Positions 55,586 through 64,000 of a stretch of 64,000 nucleotides of DNA are shown here, piece by piece (the first letter of the stretch is position 1; every line of letters starts with the position of its first letter). A model generated the notes under the pieces. That model saw only the letters and a list, made by a program, of their open reading frames with translations. It was not told the DNA's origin and made no database searches. The position numbers and the translations under genes are program-made. This DNA comes from Gaertneriomyces semiglobifer (lineage: Eukaryota > Chytridiomycota > Chytridiomycetes > Spizellomycetales > Spizellomycetaceae), in assembly GCA_025558075.1 (NCBI GenBank), contig JAHLKF010000001.1:496001-560000 (forward strand), in the 5' to 3' direction.

Positions 55586-58268
55586 TCATAGCTTGCACTT
55601 TAAGTAGGCGTGATCCAGCGACGACTGGTCGTTCCCAGCTGTAGGTTCCTTGCCACCAGCGGTACTTGTAATCGTCTTTCGCGACTGCTCAAACGCGAAC
55701 GCCAACACTTCCTCCACTCTCTTCACAAAGACACATGTAATCTCATCACGTACGTTCTGCGGAACTTCTTCCAATTCCCTTTTACACTTCTCCGGCAGGA
55801 TCACGTACTTGACGCCGCCTCTATGAGCGGCCAAGACCTTCTCCTTGATGCCTCCGACAGGAAGCACTTGTCCACGCAATGTTACTTCGCCGGTCATCGC
55901 TGTATGCCCTCGCACCGGTGTATTCGTCAATAACGACACCAAGGCAGTGACAATAGTAATGCCTGCGCTGGGACCGTCTTTCGGAATCGCACCAGCAGGA
56001 AGATGAATATGAATATCGCGGGTCTGGAACAGTTCGGGGGGTGCCGGTGGTGAAAGTCTCGAAGCGTTTGAGCGCACCCACGTTAAAGCTATCTGTGCAG
56101 ACTCTTTGATCACATCTCCTAGTTTACCAGTGAGGTGTAGTCGCCCAGTTCCTGGCATCATAGTCGCTTCAATAAAGAGCAATCCGCCGCTGCCGGACGC
56201 GGTCCATGCCAGACCGGTGACGACTCCAGGCATAGGCGAGCGCTCCGAAATCTCTTCGTCAAACCGTTCAGGACCAAGAATGCGAGTGAGCTTGTCGTCG
56301 GTGACTGTTGCGTCGTACGACCGACTCGGTTCTTCTTTGGCAGATGCATACTCTACAGCCAATGCGCGGCACACCGCAGCAATCTCTCTTTCCAGATTTC
56401 GAACACCGGCTTCTCGTGTGTATCCAGTGGCAATCTTGAGCAGAATGTCCTTGTCAAGGTTCACATTGTCCAGTTCGAGGCCGTGTGCTTTGATTTGCTT
56501 TGGCAAAAGATGTCGTTCAGCGATATGTAATTTCTCCTCAAAGGTGTACCCTGGTATACGGATCACTTCCATGCGATCAAAGAGAGGACCGGGGATCGTA
56601 TCGGCATCGTTGGCAGTCGCTATGAACAGGACATTGGAAAGGTCAAATGGCACATTCAGATAGTGATCGGTGAAAGTTCCGTTCTGCTCTGGGTCAAGAA
56701 CCTCTAGAAGTGCAGAGGAAGGGTCTCCGCGGTTATCTCTGCCAAGCTTGTCAATTTCATCTGTACCAGCATAGAAAAATTTAGCCGCCAGCTCAATTTG
56801 CCAGTTCCAGTATCAAAGCACTCTTACCGAGAAGAATCACAGGGTTATTGACACCACATCGCCTGATGCCTTGAATAATTCTACCAGGCAAGGCTCCAAT
56901 ATATGTTCGTCTATGGCCGCGAATCTCTGCCTCATCTCTAACACCTCCAAGTGCGATCCTATGAAACTTGCGTCCCAGAGCTGTGGCTAAGCTCTTACCC
57001 AAACTCGTCTTGCCGACACCAGGGGGACCCAAAAAACACAATATAGGACCACGCAAATCCTGCTTTAGCTTGCGTACAGCGAGGTATTCCAGTATACGGG
57101 TCTTGACCTTTTCCAAGCCAAAATGATCACTGTCTAGCTGCTCTTTTGCACGAGAAATATCCAGCACATCTTCAGACTGCTTGTCCCAGGGAAGCTCCGA
57201 GAGCCACTCCAAATAGGTGCGGACGACTTGATATTCAGCCATAGATGGGTGCATTCTCTTCAGACGCTTCAATTCTCTGATCGCGGCTTTGGATGCCTCC
57301 TCTGGCAATTTCGCCTCGTTGATACGTTTCGTTAGGTCAGCCACTTCATCCTCTTCACCTTCGTCTGATTCTCCAAGCTCCTTCTTGATAGCGTCCAGCT
57401 GCTGTCTCAAGAAAAACTCGCGCTGTTTTTTACCCAGTTTCGACTCTACTGTGCTTTGTAGCTTCTGGCTTATTTTCAGCACCTGTATTTGACGAGTCAA
57501 AAGTTCCAACGTGAGCCTGATCCGTGTTTTCACATCCGTCGTTTCCAAGATCTGAAGCTTCTCTCCAAGACTGAGATCAATCATACTGGCAAATAGGTCG
57601 GCCAGTTGACCGGGAGGAGTAGAGTCCAGCATCTGTCGTAATTGGTTCAACACTGTGGGAGGTAACTGAAGCTGACTCAAGACATTGGCCAGCTCGTGGC
57701 CACTCGAGCGTAGATTCAAAATGACTGCCTGGAGCTCGGTATCTTCCTTATCAACCTCTGGCTCTGGGAATACCGAAATGGCGGCTTCAAAGTACGGGAC
57801 ATTTCGCACAATTCTATCGATCTTGAATCTAGATATCCCCTCCAACGTAACGATGTAACTTGCTCGGGTGGCGCGCGCCTCGTTTGCTCCATTCTTGATA
57901 AAATTGACGATACGAGCGGCAACACCCCACCCAAAGAGTTCGCTTCCATCAACTGGCTTGCGATCTTCCTCCAAAGCTCCGCCGCCTATCAGGCCTTGAC
58001 CCCTCCTTTTGGGAGGCCTTCCTTCCTTGACATCATCCGCGTGACCATTTGTTTCAGGGGATGGTCTTACCGGGACGCAACCAACAACTATTCCTGGGGT
58101 CTTGGCATGTCTCTCCCACAACTGATCCATTAACGTGGTGGTATCCTTGCGGCCTATTTGAAGACGCAAGACGATACCCGGAAGGAGGACGCGGTTGTTG
58201 CGAGTCGGTATGATGGGCAGAACCCTTGGGATCTCTGGCAGTTTCGTTGACGATGAGGCCGCCTTCAT
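55586..58268 (-). CDS. Peroxisomal Lon protease (LONP2-type)
   Basis: ATP-dependent AAA+ Ser-Lys protease. The start at 58268 gives MKAASSSTKLPEIPRVLPII. The N-terminal LAN domain is followed by a coiled region, the Walker A motif LCFLGPPGVGKTSLGKSL and, across an intron (gtaaga to gtacag) near 56765-56828, the Walker B ILLDEIDKLGRDNRG. The proteolytic domain shows GAIPKDGPSAGITIVTAL (catalytic Ser) and VGGIKEKVLAAHRGG (catalytic Lys). It ends AYLKCKL; the CKL tripeptide fits the PTS1 consensus and there is no mitochondrial presequence. About 870 residues. Peroxisomal matrix quality control is inferred from family and signal. Confidence 0.93.
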
Positions 58269-59342
58269 TTCGATGTGAGTCCTTTGGGAGAGGTATACAG
58301 AGGATGGGTGTGTTCAGGTGCGGGCTTCTAGGAAAGTGCGTCGCGCTCGGTGCCAATCCGCAAGTGAAATGTGAATCCAAAGACTCAAGAGCTGCTTAGG
58401 CGGTATTGTCGCCGTTCGTTGTGCTTCACTACTACGTTAAATCAATGCAGCAATGACGGTGCTGATCTATATACTGCGTCGTGTGTTATGCTCACGGATG
58501 CAAGTGCGAATGTCGACGGGGCGGTTATGTGGCTCCTGACCCGATGGCTTATTGATTACACAGATCTACTTCGCTGATTCACGGCAATGAGCATCAAACA
58601 AAGATAAAGCCATTTGCTTGCTTTAAAAGCCGGGGCAGAATTGGTTGAGGAACAACTGTCCTGGGTGAATACAGTCTCTTCCTCCTTATGGTTGATGATC
58701 GAAGGACGGTCCCACGTCTTCACGCCCCGTTGTAAGACAAGATCGTCACGCCGACGCACCATCGCCGCATCCACACCTAGAACCAATCAGAGCACATTCG
58801 TTACTGACACTTTACAACCATCAGGTATGAAGGATTTAATGAAACGGACGGGATGTCCGGTAACCATGAACGGGGAAAGTACTGTTACAACCCGAACCAG
58901 TACTATTTAATTCGGAGCGTCATTTTTGAAAATGTTCCTCATCAGATGCTGCATCAATTGCGGCACAGTTCTCTGAAATGGAAGGGTTGGCCTGTGCGGC
59001 AGCAATGCCGTGAATCTTATGAAAACGGATTTCACCAAGCAAGACAGCACTCACGCGCGCGCTGTCCTGGCACGCAGGTTGCTCTCACACTGCTGTTATA
59101 TATTATGCAGTTTCTATGTTCTCACAAGTAAGCCGTCTCGGGCGACGGAACCCTGGAGCTTCATCAGATGTCTACAACTCATGCACGTAGCTCGGATGCG
59201 TCCTCGGCACAACAAAAGGCAGGCGTCCAGTTTTCTCAATAGTCAGGAACGTGACAGCATTGCCGAGATACGCAATCCGCCCAATACGATCGTGCTCAGC
59301 AAATAATGTTAATATAATCTGCTCTCTCATCCCGGAGCCATT
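58269..59342. other. Intergenic upstream of Lon
   Basis: About 1.1 kb. Open frames at 58614-58910 and 58853-59131 (plus) are not recognisable; the second reads SGNHERGKYCYNPNQYYLIR and ends near a gtaagc, so a small unrecognised exon cannot be ruled out. The right side of Lon's start codon should contain its promoter. Confidence 0.4.
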
Positions 59343-60671
59343 CTAACCCTGGTTCACGAACCGACGGAAAACAACCTGTGAGGCGAGTAACTTCAGTTTA
59401 GAGACCTCCCGCGTGCATTCAAGAGTTCGGTTACCATTGTCCTTTCCCTCATCCTGAGGTGAATCCTCATGATCCGTATCATCGCCACAGCATTCATGTG
59501 CTGCCCGACAGACGAACGAGGAGCCACAGCCGTGACATTGCAGATCAATCTCATGCACGCGCGTGCTGTTGACGGTAACAGTCTTCACGCCACACACTAT
59601 TACAGCAAGAGCATTAACGACGTATCCTTCCTCAAAGCGGCTATGTATTCGCTCATTACCTATCATATCACAGGCATGCGTTTGCCCTGAGGGTAGTTGC
59701 GCTTGTTGGCCCGAAAATGCCAGCATTCGTTGGGCGCTTTGCTTTCCCTCATCTGACGCTTGTGTCGTGTCATCTGGAACCGTAGCAATTGCCAACGAGT
59801 CGGGTGTTGTGATCTCCTGACTCCCTGTTTGACCGCCAGCACCAGCAACTATATCTTGCGTCCTGTCATTTACCGCAGCAATCTCCAACGGTTCGGGTGT
59901 CGTGGTCTCCTGACTTTCTATTTGACCGCGAGCAACTATATCTATTTCGTGATGGGCTTTCAAGTCTTCCTTGACCTGCGCGTTTATATCAGGAACGTCG
60001 GGTTCTACTGGTGTCTCAACAAGTGTAGCGTCTGATCGATTCAAAACATCTCTTGACAACAAGTTCTTTGCTCTGGGCGGCTTCAAGGAGACACCTATCC
60101 CAGGCGCCTCATTCGATCGCTCGAACAGCTGACGTAGGTTATGCACGGAGACAGAAGATGCAAGCCCTCCTACTAAGCCTCTGTTAGTTCTAAATGCCAT
60201 CCAAGACCCATCCTCCAGTGGCATACCTGGTCGGGACTTAAAAACATCCTCGTGTTTCTCATCCTCGTCGGATCCAGACACACTTTGGGGTATCCCGAAC
60301 AACGGTTTCGTTCGTTCCACATCTTTGATCACTTTATTACTTGACTTGTCTATAGATAACTTTCCTCTCAGAAGCCCGAGAAATGTTTGTTTCCGTTCTT
60401 TGCTAGCACTGGGCAGGCCCTCATATTGAAGATTGACCCTGCTAGTGCTCCTGCTCAGCGGGCTTGAGATGGGAAGAGTGCGAAAAGGCGGTCGTTCTGG
60501 TGTTGTCGGAGCATTAGTGGGTGGAGAAGGTGGAGTCTCAGGGACAGCAGCAGCTTTGGTGAGCTTCTTGCGAGCAACTGGATCCGCAAGGATGAATGGT
60601 GACAGCAGCATGTTTGAAGGAAAGCACCAAAGTGAAACGTCAGAGGAAAACGCAGCTAGACAGCTGGTCAA
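59343..60671 (-). CDS. Unrecognised, largely disordered protein with an internal repeat
   Basis: A 442-residue single frame. ATG 60671 is the first start; MLLSPFILADPVARKKLTK a little downstream is an alternative. The N-terminal half is Ser/Pro/Thr-rich with phosphosite-like stretches (PETPPSPPTNAPTTPERPPF, TLPISSPLSRSTSRVNL). The middle contains a near-duplicate: GQIESQETTTPEPLEIAAVN and GQTGSQEITTPDSLAIATVP. The C-terminal part has a Cys cluster, CHGCGSSFVC, then CCGDDTDHEDSPQDEG. It may be a metal-binding or scaffold protein. No family was recognised. Confidence 0.6.
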   Translation of the reverse strand: MTSCLAAFSSDVSLWCFPSNMLLSPFILADPVARKKLTKAAAVPETPPSPPTNAPTTPERPPFRTLPISSPLSRSTSRVNLQYEGLPSASKERKQTFLGLLRGKLSIDKSSNKVIKDVERTKPLFGIPQSVSGSDEDEKHEDVFKSRPGMPLEDGSWMAFRTNRGLVGGLASSVSVHNLRQLFERSNEAPGIGVSLKPPRAKNLLSRDVLNRSDATLVETPVEPDVPDINAQVKEDLKAHHEIDIVARGQIESQETTTPEPLEIAAVNDRTQDIVAGAGGQTGSQEITTPDSLAIATVPDDTTQASDEGKQSAQRMLAFSGQQAQLPSGQTHACDMIGNERIHSRFEEGYVVNALAVIVCGVKTVTVNSTRVHEIDLQCHGCGSSFVCRAAHECCGDDTDHEDSPQDEGKDNGNRTLECTREVSKLKLLASQVVFRRFVNQG

Positions 60672-60867
60672 ACTGGCATGGGTTAAAGATGCTTAATTAT
60701 CCATTTAGCAGCTAGATTTGCATCAACCTGGTGGGAAAATAGTTGCAAGGGGCCGCGGACTTTTGGGCGGAGTTTCACGCGTTGGGCCTTATGTCATCTC
60801 TTTGGCTGCCTTTTTACATATCCCACACATGAACGGAAAAACCTTAACAGTACAGGCAACACTCTCA

Positions 60868-62616
60868 TCAAAGGATCGATATTGCACTGAATACTAACTT
60901 AAACTTGACCAAATCCCAGTCCTTGACCTGAACGGGCATATCGTCCTTTTTGAGGGCCAGATCGCCATACACTGAGTCCAGCTGGCCTTGGGGTGGAACT
61001 TTCGCTATGATGTGAGTAACATCAAAGTCTACGGCCAGTGGTTGATTGGCACATCGTGCGCATCCGGTGCCCCACGCGCTCAGTATACTGAGACTTGCCT
61101 CTTGGCGGTTCTTATAGTACAAAGTGAACTCGCCGCCCCGCACCTGAGTTGCCAGCGTAGCCACCGCACGCACACGTTTGGAGCGTTGGGGCGCAGGTGA
61201 CAACAACGACACGCGGCGATTGGGAGATTCAACTTCCACTGTTGGAACCAGGTACTGATCGTATTCATAGTTGGGTTTAAAGTTCCACCAGTCTTCAAAC
61301 GTGGCATCCGAGTCCGTTCCGCTTGGGGTATTCCAGCTGAACTGCTTCATAGCTACCTTCTCTGGCTTGGTCCAAGGCAAAAGCAAAGTGTGCATCACCT
61401 CTGGCGGAGGTATACTGTCTGTTCTGGGCGTCTCAACGTCCCAAATCCAGATGCGCTGCCAAGAGTAAAGTTGACGCTCTACATTGCTGTGGTGAAGCCA
61501 AAAGATGGGATCAAAAATACTTTGGTTCTGGGCCATCGTGCCGGTGAAGTAATCATCAGGGCCTGGGAGGGGCGACTTCTGCTTGCCGGGACCCTCCACG
61601 CCGCCCATTGTAAAACCACCTATGTGATTATGAAATTTATTATGAGCGTTTTCGATGCTCCAGCAGCTACCACCGCTTCCACATTTGACTGTGGCAAATC
61701 GCACGAAATTTGGCTCCGCCATGGCACGGCGCACGACTTCTGACATTGCTGGGCACCCAGGGCGGCTCTGAATATCCCATGGCCTCTCATGCGGAATCAA
61801 GGCATCCACAAACGCTGGCGACCTTACCGTGCAGTTTGCATCGGTGAGCTGAGCTGGGAACACCTCGTTTATTTGATCCTCAAGCGATACTGGGGCGAAC
61901 CATCGGCGTAATGGATTAGAAAACTTGCTTCCAGCATTGTAATCTTTCCAGGCGCTCGTCCGCACTGTGTAATCCTCCATTGTCACTTGAATAGGGAGCG
62001 TCAGTCCGTCCCAGTTCTCCCAGGCCCAGTATGGCAGGCCCAGCGGCTGTTCATTATTGTCCAGTCGGTTGTCCGTCTTTTCTGGGGCCCAGTCCTGGAG
62101 CAAGCACTCAAATTCGTTAGTGAGCGCCCTGTGCCAGATGATGAACTGGAGCTCCTTATGCCAGCAAAAGGTGTATGTGAAGGGATGAGCTTCTTTCTGT
62201 AGCTCTGGAAACGGAGCGTTCGGGACAGGTTCCGGCCAGTAGAATGAGTCCGGAAATTTCCCATTGTGGAAAGTTTTCAGATCCTTCGCCATCTTTTTCC
62301 TCAGGATTTCCTCAAACGTTTTGTCGGAGGTGCCTCCGCCGCCCCCGTGCATTCCAAGTAGCTGGCGGTAACGCACCCTACCAACTGGATCCGTCTGGAC
62401 TCTGTGTAACGCAATCATGAACCGATCGAGCTCAGACCACAACTCTTTGTTGCTCCACATGACCATCAGATTTCGTCGCACGCTCTTCGTTTTGGCCTCC
62501 TGCCCATCGTCGTCAAGGTTGCTGCTGTTTGCTTCACGATTCGCCGGAGCTCTCCGCTTGCTACTCTGCTCCTTTGGTGGGGTGACCTCGGGGGCCGGTC
62601 GCTTCCTGAGGCGCAT
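60868..62616 (-). CDS. Tyrosinase (type-3 copper monooxygenase), no signal peptide
   Basis: Oxidises phenols to o-quinones; melanin or phenolic cross-linking is the usual outcome. ATG 62616 (MRLRKRPAPEVTPP) is the first in-frame ATG. The CuA site is FCWHKELQFIIWHRALTNEF, with two His eight residues apart and a third nearby (EAHPFTYTF). LGLPYWAWENWDGL follows. The CuB site is NAHNKFHNHIGG and, downstream, FDPIFWLHHSNVERQLYSW. The N-terminus is basic (RKRPAPEV ... SSKRRAPANR) and lacks a hydrophobic signal, so the enzyme is predicted intracellular, possibly nuclear. About 582 residues in one exon. Arthropod hemocyanin and plant PPO are excluded by layout. Confidence 0.88.
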   Translation of the reverse strand: MRLRKRPAPEVTPPKEQSSKRRAPANREANSSNLDDDGQEAKTKSVRRNLMVMWSNKELWSELDRFMIALHRVQTDPVGRVRYRQLLGMHGGGGGTSDKTFEEILRKKMAKDLKTFHNGKFPDSFYWPEPVPNAPFPELQKEAHPFTYTFCWHKELQFIIWHRALTNEFECLLQDWAPEKTDNRLDNNEQPLGLPYWAWENWDGLTLPIQVTMEDYTVRTSAWKDYNAGSKFSNPLRRWFAPVSLEDQINEVFPAQLTDANCTVRSPAFVDALIPHERPWDIQSRPGCPAMSEVVRRAMAEPNFVRFATVKCGSGGSCWSIENAHNKFHNHIGGFTMGGVEGPGKQKSPLPGPDDYFTGTMAQNQSIFDPIFWLHHSNVERQLYSWQRIWIWDVETPRTDSIPPPEVMHTLLLPWTKPEKVAMKQFSWNTPSGTDSDATFEDWWNFKPNYEYDQYLVPTVEVESPNRRVSLLSPAPQRSKRVRAVATLATQVRGGEFTLYYKNRQEASLSILSAWGTGCARCANQPLAVDFDVTHIIAKVPPQGQLDSVYGDLALKKDDMPVQVKDWDLVKFKLVFSAISIL

Positions 62617-63394
62617 AACGGGAAGGACTGTTACAGTAACGACCAGATGCAAACCTCTACGGATACCCTATCAACTCTTGCACTCTCGCTCACTGCTCAT
62701 CGCATCGTGGAGGGAGGACCGGGGGCGTCCCCCTCACCACCGCCTTATATTGCAGCGATGCGATCTCTTGTTGAACGATTTCCTTTTCTCCATGGTTTTC
62801 TCCCCTCCGTAACAAGCGCTACGAGTTGAAGGAACGCGATGCGGGCACAAAGAAGTTTTCTCAAAGCATCAAAGCACTCACAGAGTCTTCAAAGGCACTT
62901 TGCAGCGCCATGATCGCATCTACCGCAATTCTGCCCCAAGGCAGGTTTGCTCCGGGCGAGTAACAGCAGGCTCCGTGCCCTTCCATGCTTTGTCAAAATC
63001 GGATAGCGGGATGGAAAAATCCACTTTTTCTTGACGTCACAAGCCGGCTTTCAGAAATCTTGTCTGGAGAGGTAATCTCGTTCCTCCAACACGGCCCACA
63101 CGACTTGGGCGTCTATCAGATGGAGTGAGTGCTGAGAAGGGTTACATGTACAGTTGTATTGCACGCCCTCAACTTCATCAGTGTGGCTGCATGTGCGCGT
63201 TGGCCGAGTAACTGTTCTTACTGGCTGGAATTTATGAAAGGTTCCCACTATCAGCGATATAATATGCAACCGCACTTAACCCCGAATGATGTTGAATAAA
63301 TGGGGGGGGGGGGGGGGGGGGGGGGGGGGCAACAGGCGTATTGGGATTCCTTGCATAGCGATAACTACATAATACACAACCCTACAAAAAAACT
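62617..63394. other. Intergenic between tyrosinase and NASP-like genes
   Basis: No supported gene. The stretch next to 62616 should carry the tyrosinase promoter. A 28-nt G homopolymer lies at 63302-63329, listed separately. Confidence 0.5.
63302..63329. repeat. 28-nt poly(G) homopolymer
   Basis: An uninterrupted run of 28 G directly after aataaat, about 65 bp beyond the stop of the minus-strand NASP-like gene. On that gene's transcript it would be poly(C). The length may be inexact because sequencers miscount such runs. Confidence 0.8.
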
Positions 63395-64000
63395 TTATTC
63401 CGCTTTCGCTTTCTTCGATTTATCGGCATCATCGGCTAGCGATTCTGCGCTTGAAGGCTGTTTTCGCTTCTTCACCAGACTGTTAATGTCCATCACCGGT
63501 CCCGTCGGCTTTTCTGCACCGAGGTCTGTTGAAGGGCCAAGGGCGGCAGAGCTGGAGCTGTCGGAAGGGAATGCACTCTGAAGTACTTGCGACACCGAAC
63601 TAATCTTGGACTGGATCTCCTCAACCTTTAGACACCACGCACGTTAGAAGACAGAGACACGTAGTGATGGTTTCAGGACACTTTACTAACCTTAGCATCC
63701 AAGTCCTTTAATTGCTCAGTCAGGTCCTTAGACTCTTGATCAGCAGCTATCTGCACTTGCGTCGCCTTTCCTTTGCCTTTGGCATCAGATGAAGCTCCTC
63801 GTTCGTTGGCGCTTTCCAGTCTTTTCTTCACGTCTTCAATACACATTTGAATCTTCTCTAGGGCTTCATTATATCTGGCAATACTCTCTAACGCCAACGC
63901 GCAATAATATCTGGCCTCAATGAGCTGCCGATCCCCTCTTGCGAAATACTTTTCTTTCCCAGCTAATGCCAGTTGGTACTCTTCTAGTGCTTCCTCAATG
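63395..64000 (-). CDS. NASP/Hif1-type histone chaperone (SHNi-TPR), C-terminal part
   Basis: Binds H3-H4 for import and nuclear assembly. Only the 3' end is in the window. The 5'-most visible exon encodes a TPR helix pair: IEEALEEYQLALAGKEKYFA, then RQLIEARYYCALALESIARY and NEALEKIQMCIEDVKKRLES, the SHNi-TPR motif. It continues with an acidic/Lys helix, SKDLTEQLKDLDAKV. After an intron near 63630-63690 the last exon reads VEEIQSKISSVSQVLQSAF and ends with a basic tail, SLVKKRKQPSSAESL ... KKAKAE, NLS-like. Stop TAA at 63395-63397. NASP versus Hif1/Sim3 cannot be distinguished from this fragment. Confidence 0.82.

Overview
This window is nuclear DNA from a fungus. Genes are closely packed on both strands and interrupted by short GT-AG introns, mostly about 50-100 nt and some with a clear TACTAAC-like branch site. 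The standard genetic code fits every gene read. Fungal-type genes (PHO85, YTM1, NMA111, CFT1, LIP2/LIP3, a peroxisomal Lon, a PF10173 mitochondrial protein) sit beside genes kept only by organisms with cilia or flagella (CEP131, IFT81 and an MDH1B-like gene), plus SNAPC3. The best reading is an early-diverging zoosporic fungus, chytrid-like; the species cannot be named from this sequence.

Layout. 0-14.3 kb: 3' part of SPT7 (SAGA), CFT1 (mRNA 3' processing), TRAPPC13 (vesicle traffic), an ER PDI with an RDEL tail, a DUF1764 protein and ARP5 (INO80). 14.6-25.5 kb: a flagellar neighbourhood with CEP131, a stand-alone MDH1B N-terminal domain and IFT81, interleaved with SNAPC3 and an unrecognised gene. 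25.6-35 kb: an unrecognised multi-exon candidate, LIP3-type lipoyltransferase, APS kinase, a Yrb2/RanBP3-type Ran-binding protein, a GPI-anchored surface protein, a Dpb3/CHRAC1-type histone-fold protein and YTM1. 35-46.3 kb: long-chain acyl-CoA synthetase, COX5/COX4, PHO85-type CDK, LIP2 octanoyltransferase, a PF10173 protein and VPS37. 46.3-64 kb: a gene-poor stretch ending in an AAAAACGG-rich tandem array, NMA111, a membrane-anchored GH26 glycosidase, a PAF-acetylhydrolase-like lipase, peroxisomal Lon, a disordered protein, a tyrosinase and the 3' part of a NASP/Hif1-type histone chaperone.

There is no operon-like pathway, but some themes recur. Chromatin and transcription: SPT7, ARP5, Dpb3-like, NASP, SNAPC3. 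Mitochondrial protein lipoylation by both routes: LIP2 and LIP3. Flagellum: CEP131, MDH1B-N, IFT81. Several gene pairs are head-to-head over only 140-255 bp, so bidirectional promoters are likely. Splice sites were read by eye; where several junctions were possible the span is firmer than the exon detail. No tRNA, rRNA, CRISPR or intact transposon was seen.
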